Source: Pseudomonas linyingensis (GTDB lineage: Bacteria; Pseudomonadota; Gammaproteobacteria; Pseudomonadales; Pseudomonadaceae). Taken from it: a stretch of DNA of 64,000 nucleotides. Where the stretch lies: assembly GCF_900109175.1 (NCBI RefSeq), contig NZ_FNZE01000002.1:310001-374000 (forward strand). The letters run 5' to 3'. Positions 58,932 to 64,000 of this stretch are shown piece after piece (position 1 is the first letter of the stretch; each line of letters starts with the position of its first letter). The notes beneath the pieces are model-generated. The model did not search any database and was not told the DNA's origin. It saw nothing but the letters and a program-made list of their open reading frames with translations. Both the position numbers and the translations under genes were made by a program.

Positions 58932-59888
58932 ATGAGAACTCTTCTGACCGGTGCCAGTGGCTTCCTTGGGGGGGCGGTACAGGCGCGTTTGCTGGCAGAT
59001 AATGCTGGCGAATTGCGTGCTGTCTTTCGTCGCTTGCCCGCATCATTGCCCAAAGGTGTGGCGGGCTTTGCTGTTCCGGATCTGGCAATTGACAGGGACT
59101 GGCGAGAACTGCTGGATGACGTGAACGTTGTAGTCCACTGTGCCGCGCGCGTCCACGTAATGGACGAGAAATCTGCCGACCCGTTGGCCGAGTTCCGCAA
59201 GGTCAATGTGGACGGGACTCTTAATCTGGCCCGGCAGGCTGCGGCAGCGGGTGTCAAGCGCTTCATCTTCATCAGTTCGATAAAAGTTAATGGCGAAGGC
59301 ACTGGGCGAGGCAAGCCCTACAAGGCTGACGATGTTCCAGCACCGGTCGATCCCTACGGAATTTCCAAGCTCGAAGCAGAGCAGGGGTTGCTGGCGCTGG
59401 CGGCGGAGAGCGGGATGGAGGTGGTGATACTCCGACCGGTCTTGGTCTACGGCCCGGGAGTGAAGGCTAATTTCCGCAGCGTGATGAGCTGGTTGAGCAA
59501 GGGGATTCCGTTACCACTCGGTTCCATTCGCAACAAGCGCAGTTTGGTCGCGTTGGATAATCTGGTCGATCTGATCGTGACCTGTATTGACCATACGGCG
59601 GCGGCCAATCAGGTATTCCTAGTCAGCGATGGCGAGGATCTGTCTACCACAGAGTTGCTGCGGCGCATGGGTGCAGCCCTGGGCAAGCCGGCACGCTTGC
59701 TACCAGTGCCGGAAGCTTGGCTAGATGGAGCTGCATGTCTGCTGGGCAAAGGGGCTATTGCCCAGAGATTGTGTGGTTCCTTGCAGGTGGATATTGAAAA
59801 GACCCGCCGCCTGCTCGGCTGGACACCACCGGTGACGGTCGACGATGCCCTGCGCAAGACTGCCCGCCATTTTCAGGAACATCGTTGA
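58932..59888 (+). CDS. NAD(P)-dependent 4-reductase (WbpV/WbpK type)
   Basis: 318-residue SDR. TGASGFLGGAVQARLL; FIFISSIKVNGEGT and PYGISKLEAEQGL carry the Ser-Tyr-Lys triad. This family follows WbpM: it reduces UDP-4-keto-6-deoxy-GlcNAc to UDP-D-QuiNAc (WbpV) or UDP-D-FucNAc (WbpK), the substrate of WbpL. Which of the two is made cannot be decided by eye. The next gene starts at the base after its stop. A G7 run lies at 58968-58974. Confidence 0.82.
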   Translation: MRTLLTGASGFLGGAVQARLLADNAGELRAVFRRLPASLPKGVAGFAVPDLAIDRDWRELLDDVNVVVHCAARVHVMDEKSADPLAEFRKVNVDGTLNLARQAAAAGVKRFIFISSIKVNGEGTGRGKPYKADDVPAPVDPYGISKLEAEQGLLALAAESGMEVVILRPVLVYGPGVKANFRSVMSWLSKGIPLPLGSIRNKRSLVALDNLVDLIVTCIDHTAAANQVFLVSDGEDLSTTELLRRMGAALGKPARLLPVPEAWLDGAACLLGKGAIAQRLCGSLQVDIEKTRRLLGWTPPVTVDDALRKTARHFQEHR

Positions 59889-60923
59889 ATGACTTTCTGG
59901 TTTCTTCTGCCGGTCGTTGCCGGCCTTTCCCTCATGCTGACCGGTGGCTTGCGTCACTATGCCTTGGCGCGCAGCCTCATTGATATTCCCAACGCCCGGA
60001 GTTCGCACAGCGTGCCCACTCCACGCGGAGGAGGGGTGGCAATAGTTTTGAGCTTCCTGCTGGTCTTGCCGCTGCTGCCAGTGCTTGGTCTGGTGGACTG
60101 GGAACTGGTCAAGGCGCTATTGGGCACCGGCGCGGGCATCGCGCTACTTGGTTTTCTCGATGATCATGGCCATATCGCTGCCCGATGGCGACTGCTTGGC
60201 CATTTCGCTGGCGCGGGCTGGGCGTTATTCTGGTTGGGTGGTCTGCCGCCACTGATGATATTCGGTCACTCGCTAGAGCTGGGTTGGTTCGGACATGGGG
60301 TGGCGGCTGTATATCTGGTCTGGCTGCTCAATCTGTACAACTTCATGGATGGCATCGACGGTCTTGCAAGTGTCGAGGCTATCTGTGTCTGTGTGGGGGG
60401 GGGGCTGCTGTTTGCGTTGCTGGGACTCGAGGAGTCGCATCACTCGGAAGGTATCTGGGTGCTTCTGCTACTGGTCTGTGCAGTGGCTGGATTCCTGTTC
60501 TGGAATTTTCCACCTGCGCAGATTTTCATGGGCGATGCCGGTAGCGGGTTTCTCGGGGTTGCCCTTGGTATCCTGTCGCTGCAGGCGGCTTGGGTCGCAC
60601 CGCAATTACTGTGGAGCTGGGTGATTTTGCTCGGTGTGTTCATCGTCGACGCTACATTCACCTTACTGCGCAGACTGTTGCGTGGCGACAAGGTTTACGA
60701 GGCCCACCGCAGTCATGCATATCAATACGCTTCCCGTCGGTTTGGTCGGCACTTGCCGGTGACCCTGGTTGTCGGGGCGATCAATCTGTTCTGGCTGCTG
60801 CCCATCGCACTGTGGGTGGGGGGGGGCGGTGTGGATGGTCTCCTTGGAGTGGTGATTGCCTACTCTCCGCTGCTGTTGCTGGCCGTCAAATTTCATGCAG
60901 GTGAATTGGAGAGCAAGGTATGA
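59889..60923 (+). CDS. wbpL: Undecaprenyl-phosphate glycosyl-1-phosphate transferase (WbpL-like)
   Basis: 344-residue polyprenyl-phosphate HexNAc-1-phosphate transferase of the WecA/WbpL class, with about ten membrane segments. Motifs: IDIPNARSSHSVPTPRGGG, ALLGFLDDHGHIAARWRLLGH (DD motif), LLNLYNFMDGIDGLAS (NxxNxxDGIDG) and AQIFMGDAGSGFLG. It loads the first sugar phosphate on undecaprenyl phosphate and so starts the O-unit. Two long G runs (10 and 9) lie inside the gene. It overlaps the next gene by 4 nt (ATGA). Confidence 0.93.
   Translation: MTFWFLLPVVAGLSLMLTGGLRHYALARSLIDIPNARSSHSVPTPRGGGVAIVLSFLLVLPLLPVLGLVDWELVKALLGTGAGIALLGFLDDHGHIAARWRLLGHFAGAGWALFWLGGLPPLMIFGHSLELGWFGHGVAAVYLVWLLNLYNFMDGIDGLASVEAICVCVGGGLLFALLGLEESHHSEGIWVLLLLVCAVAGFLFWNFPPAQIFMGDAGSGFLGVALGILSLQAAWVAPQLLWSWVILLGVFIVDATFTLLRRLLRGDKVYEAHRSHAYQYASRRFGRHLPVTLVVGAINLFWLLPIALWVGGGGVDGLLGVVIAYSPLLLLAVKFHAGELESKV
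60395..60404. repeat. G10 homopolymer in wbpL
   Basis: Ten consecutive G, encoding ValGlyGlyGlyLeu near residue 171, just after the DGIDG motif. Longest run of this kind seen in the window. The gene is in frame at this length; 9 or 11 G would destroy it. Confidence 0.9.
60818..60826. repeat. G9 homopolymer in wbpL
   Basis: Nine consecutive G in the codons for ValGlyGlyGlyGly near residue 312, about 30 codons before the stop. In frame as read. Confidence 0.9.
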
Positions 60924-61498
60924 CTAAGCGAACCTTGCTGGTTCTGGGTGCCGGAGGGCATGGCAAGGCTGTGGCCGAGGCTGCGTTGCTGTCTGGAGCG
61001 TGGCAGAGAGTGCTGTTCGTTGATGATCGCTGGCCAGAGCTGCGCGAGTCGTTCGGTCTGCCGGTAGTCGCCAACCTGGCCGGTTTGCCCGCAGTGACAG
61101 GGCAGGCGGAGGCGGCTATTGCTGCGGTGGGAAGCAATGCCCTACGCGAGCAATGGCTGGCGGCGATTCGCTCGGTCGGGTTGCCGGTAGCTACGGTGAT
61201 TCACCCTCGTGCCTGTGTCAGCACCTCGGCCCGCATCGGTGACGGCACTGCGATCATGGCCATGGCGATGGTCGGGGTTGACGTGCAGATCGGTGAGGGC
61301 GCCATCGTCAATGCTGGTGCGGTGGTCGATCATGACGCCTGCTTGGGGGACCTTGCCCATTTGGGTGTGGGGGTGAACATTGCTGGTGGTGTGCGAGTCG
61401 GGGCTTGCGCCTGGCTGCAGGCAGGATGCTCTGCTGGTTATCGTGTTGTTGTGGCCGATGGGGCGCTGCATGCGCCCGGAACAGCGTTGAGTGTGTAG
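60920..61498 (+). CDS. NeuD/PglD-family sugar acyltransferase
   Basis: 192 residues. N-terminal Rossmann-like part (RTLLVLGAGGHGKAVAEAA) and C-terminal left-handed beta helix (hexapeptide repeats from about residue 95; NAGAVVDHDACLGDLAHLGVG contains the catalytic-type His of PglD/NeuD). PglD acetylates a UDP-4-amino sugar and NeuD sialic acid. No 4-aminotransferase is present in this locus, so an O-acetylation role or use of an amino sugar made elsewhere is more likely. Overlaps wbpL by 4 nt. Confidence 0.85.
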   Translation: MTKRTLLVLGAGGHGKAVAEAALLSGAWQRVLFVDDRWPELRESFGLPVVANLAGLPAVTGQAEAAIAAVGSNALREQWLAAIRSVGLPVATVIHPRACVSTSARIGDGTAIMAMAMVGVDVQIGEGAIVNAGAVVDHDACLGDLAHLGVGVNIAGGVRVGACAWLQAGCSAGYRVVVADGALHAPGTALSV

Positions 61499-61615
61499 GG
61501 TGATGCCCTTACTGAATCAGTGCCCACGCTGAGGGATTAGAGTCGCCACGAGCTGAAAGTTTTACAGTCGGCCTGCGGGCTGGCTTTTGTTTTTTGTGCG
61601 CGAAAGGATGGCTTT

Positions 61616-63622
61616 ATGTTGCGCGAGAGGTTGTTGGGGCTGCGGCGGCGCGACAAGCGCCTGCTGCAGGTAGCGGCGGATATTGTGCTGGTGTGGCTAG
61701 CCATGTGGCTGGCCTTCGTGGTGCGTTTGGGTACTGATGAGCTGATCGATCCGCTGGGCGGGCATCTGTGGCTGTTCGCGCTGGCTCCTGTGTTGGCTAT
61801 TCCGTTGTTCGTCAGATTCGGCATGTACCGGGCGGTGATGCGTTATCTGGGCAACGATGCCCTGTTGGCGATTGTCAAGGCGGTGACCCTGTCGTCCCTG
61901 TTGCTGGCTCTCGCGGTCTACTGGCATCGCGACGCGCCGGCTTTTGTGCCGCGTTCGTTGGTCTTCAATTATTGGTGGCTGACTTTGGTGCTGATCGGTG
62001 GGCTGCGCTTGCTGATGCGCCAGTACTTCATGGGCGATTGGTACGCAGCCGGGTTGGGCATTCCCTTCGTCGGGCGAGACGATACACTGCCTCGGGTGGC
62101 CATCTATGGTGCCGGCGCTGCGGGCAACCAGCTAGCTGCTGCCCTGCGCATGGGCAAGGCCATGCGGCCGGTGGCCTTCATCGACGACGACAGCAGTATC
62201 GCCAACCGTGCCATCGCCGGTCTCAAGGTCTACAAACCCAAGCACATTCAGCAGATGATCGAGGAAACCAGCGCCAGCGAGGTGTTGCTGGCGATTCCCT
62301 CGGCTACGCGCGGGCGTCGGCGGGAGATACTGACTGCGCTGGAGCCCTTTCCGCTGCACGTACGCAGCGTGCCAGGCTTCATGGACCTGGCCAGTGGGCG
62401 GGTCAAGGTCGAGGATATCCAGGAGGTGGATATCGCCGACCTGCTCGGACGCGATGCGGTGGCGCCGCGGGTCGAGCTGTTCCAGCGCTGCATCCGTGGC
62501 CAGGTGGTGATGGTCACCGGCGCGGGCGGATCGATCGGCTCCGAGCTGTGCCGGCAAATCCTCACCCAGGCGCCGACCGCGCTGATCCTGTTCGAGCACA
62601 GCGAGTTCAATCTGTACAGCATCCATCAGGAGCTGGAGCGGCGTATCCAGCGCGAGGCGCTCAACCTGCAACTGGTGCCGATCCTCGGTTCGATTCGTAA
62701 TCCTGGGCGCCTGCTGGACGTGATGCGTACTTGGAAGGTGGATACTGTTTACCACGCGGCAGCCTATAAGCATGTGCCGATAGTCGAGCACAATGTTGCC
62801 GAGGGCGTGTTGAACAATGTGCTCGGCACCCTGAACACCGCTCAGGCGGCCATCAAGTCCGGGGTCCAGCATTTTGTGCTGATCTCCACCGACAAGGCGG
62901 TACGGCCGACCAATGTGATGGGCAGCACCAAGCGTCTGGCTGAGATGGTGCTGCAGGCGCTCAGTGGCGAGCCCGCACCCCTGCTCTACGACGATGCCAG
63001 CGGTGTGCATCAGGTCAACAAGACCCGCTTTACCATGGTGCGTTTCGGCAATGTGCTGGGTTCGTCCGGCTCGGTGATCCCGCTGTTCCGCGAGCAGATC
63101 AAGCGCGGTGGGCCGGTGACGGTGACTCATCCGAAGATCACCCGCTATTTTATGACCATCCCCGAGGCGGCGCAGCTTGTGATTCAGGCCGGCTCCATGG
63201 GGCAGGGGGGCGATGTGTTCGTGCTCGACATGGGCGAGCCGGTGCGCATCGCCGAGCTGGCGGAGAAGATGATTCACCTGTCGGGGCTGTCGGTGCGTAG
63301 TGAGAAGAATCCCAGGGGAGATGTCGCCGTCGAGTTCAGTGGTTTACGCCCGGGCGAGAAACTCTACGAGGAGCTGCTGATCGGCGACAACGTGACGCCT
63401 ACCGAGCACCCGATGATCATGCGCGCCAACGAGGAACACCTGCCATGGGACGAGTTCCGTCAGGTAGTGGCGGAGCTGGTGGCGGCGGTCAAGGGCGACG
63501 ACTTCCAACGCGTGCGGCAGATCCTTCGTGCGACGGTAGATGGCTATGTCCCTGAGGAGGAGATTGTCGACTGGATTCACCAGCAGCGTCAGATCGCAGG
63601 CGAAGGGCCAGTGGCCTCCTGA
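61616..63622 (+). CDS. wbpM: UDP-GlcNAc C6-dehydratase WbpM
   Basis: 668-residue membrane-anchored dehydratase. Four hydrophobic helices in residues about 15-140, a CoA-binding-like domain (VAIYGAGAAGNQLAAALRMG, about 165-275), then the SDR domain: MVTGAGGSIGSELCRQIL, VYHAAAYKHVPIVEHN, and STDKAVRPTNVMGSTKRLAE with the WbpM-type S-M-K triad. It makes UDP-4-keto-6-deoxy-GlcNAc for the initiating sugar. Usual last gene of pseudomonad O-antigen loci. AAAGGA precedes the ATG. Confidence 0.96.
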   Translation: MLRERLLGLRRRDKRLLQVAADIVLVWLAMWLAFVVRLGTDELIDPLGGHLWLFALAPVLAIPLFVRFGMYRAVMRYLGNDALLAIVKAVTLSSLLLALAVYWHRDAPAFVPRSLVFNYWWLTLVLIGGLRLLMRQYFMGDWYAAGLGIPFVGRDDTLPRVAIYGAGAAGNQLAAALRMGKAMRPVAFIDDDSSIANRAIAGLKVYKPKHIQQMIEETSASEVLLAIPSATRGRRREILTALEPFPLHVRSVPGFMDLASGRVKVEDIQEVDIADLLGRDAVAPRVELFQRCIRGQVVMVTGAGGSIGSELCRQILTQAPTALILFEHSEFNLYSIHQELERRIQREALNLQLVPILGSIRNPGRLLDVMRTWKVDTVYHAAAYKHVPIVEHNVAEGVLNNVLGTLNTAQAAIKSGVQHFVLISTDKAVRPTNVMGSTKRLAEMVLQALSGEPAPLLYDDASGVHQVNKTRFTMVRFGNVLGSSGSVIPLFREQIKRGGPVTVTHPKITRYFMTIPEAAQLVIQAGSMGQGGDVFVLDMGEPVRIAELAEKMIHLSGLSVRSEKNPRGDVAVEFSGLRPGEKLYEELLIGDNVTPTEHPMIMRANEEHLPWDEFRQVVAELVAAVKGDDFQRVRQILRATVDGYVPEEEIVDWIHQQRQIAGEGPVAS

Positions 63623-63698
63623 GCTTTCGCGGTTGGCCGGTGGCACTCGTCCGAACCACTGGCCCCACCCGCAAAGGCCGATTAGACTAGTCAAGTTT

Positions 63699-63788
63699 CT
63701 TGTCGGGGTGCCTGGAGTCGCAGGCTGAGATCGGATCGTGCCGAATCCCGTTGAACCTGATCGGGTTAGTACCCGCGTAGGGAACAAG
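63699..63788 (+). ncRNA. TPP riboswitch (THI element) upstream of thiC
   Basis: All core parts of the THI box are visible. P1 arms CTTGT (63699-63703) and ACAAG (63784-63788), CTGAGA at 63725-63730, ACCTGATC at 63755-63762 and GGTTAGTACCCGCGTAGGGA at 63764-63783. Thiamine pyrophosphate binding is expected to lower thiC translation or transcription. It starts 77 nt after the wbpM stop and ends 82 nt before thiC. Confidence 0.97.
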
Positions 63789-63870
63789 ATGTCCTCGCCG
63801 TGCGGCGGGGGGTCTCCTGCTTCAGGTTCGCTCCGACATTTCCTGCCGCGTGCCGTGGAGAGTCCCGTCG

Positions 63871-64000
63871 ATGAGCGCCACCGAACACAAGAACCTGAGC
63901 GAAAGCGCCCGGGTCGACCAGCAGTCCGTCCAGCCCCTGCCCAACTCCCGCAAGATCTACGTCCAGGGTTCACGCCCGGACATCCGCGTGCCGATGCGCG
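63871..64000 (+). CDS. thiC: Phosphomethylpyrimidine synthase ThiC, 5' part
   Basis: The first 43 codons only; the gene runs off the window edge. The reading frame contains [20 protein letters not shown], a conserved ThiC N-terminal segment. ThiC is a radical-SAM enzyme that makes HMP-P from AIR for thiamine. The GGAG of GTGGAGAG lies about 11 nt before the ATG at 63871. The TPP riboswitch directly upstream confirms identity. Confidence 0.95.
   Translation, partial: MSATEHKNLSESARVDQQSVQPLPNSRKIYVQGSRPDIRVPMR

Noticed and set aside
63623-63698. Imperfect GGCCGGTGG/CCACTGGCC hairpin after wbpM as a terminator
   Set aside because: One mismatch and no T-run; could be a weak terminator, but not supported enough to list.

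Overview
This is a GC-rich chromosomal window from a gammaproteobacterium of the Pseudomonas/Azotobacter group. The evidence is gene order. A ParA-like ATPase, metY, selO, mscK, msrA, aceF-aceE, glnE, ilvE, waaF-waaC-waaG-waaP, further core kinases, a carbamoyltransferase, wapH, waaL, msbA, hldE and waaA follow one another much as I remember the P. aeruginosa PA5028-PA4988 segment. Product names are homology calls made by reading the translations; no database was searched.

Layout. 0-16 kb holds housekeeping and stress genes: a LysR regulator, a ParA-like ATPase, a tandem universal stress protein, thioredoxin 2, O-acetylhomoserine sulfhydrylase, an SLC13/RCK carrier, SelO, an MscK-type channel, a CvrA-type antiporter, RlmJ, MsrA and one exported protein of unknown function. 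16-24.6 kb carries aceEF (minus strand), divergent from glnE, then ilvE. 24.7-41.7 kb is the LPS inner- and outer-core region: heptosyltransferases, a glucosyltransferase, four kinase-fold proteins, a carbamoyltransferase, three core glycosyltransferases, O-antigen ligase, MsbA and HldE. Two decayed genes sit in it: an O-acetyltransferase remnant and a fused rmlB/rmlD-like scar. 41.8-47.3 kb has an orphan KAS III, a conserved hypothetical, an aldo/keto reductase, an FAD oxidoreductase and waaA.

47.5-63.6 kb is a complete Wzx/Wzy-type O-antigen locus: wzz, an ops/JUMPStart element, an IS3-family relic, wzx, wzy, three glycosyltransferases, a three-enzyme set for an L-6-deoxy-HexNAc nucleotide sugar (WbvR/WbvB/WbvD-like), a WbpV/WbpK-like reductase, WbpL-like initiating transferase, a PglD/NeuD-like acyltransferase and WbpM. 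The middle of the locus (about 49.4-55.7 kb) is visibly AT-richer, as expected of a transferred serotype cassette. The window ends with a TPP riboswitch and the start of thiC.

Together the genes from 24.7 kb onward build, phosphorylate, carbamoylate, cap and export LPS: core on lipid A (waa/wap genes, HldE for ADP-heptose, WaaA for Kdo), flipping by MsbA, O-unit assembly on undecaprenyl phosphate (WbpM, reductase, WbpL, three transferases), flipping by Wzx, polymerisation by Wzy, length control by Wzz and ligation by WaaL. The most notable signals are the exact ops element, a set of 7-10 nt poly-G tracts in O-antigen genes (10 and 9 G in wbpL, 9 G in wzy) that could allow phase variation, the two LPS-gene relics beside waaL, and a pair of 15-bp operator-like palindromes between aceE and glnE.
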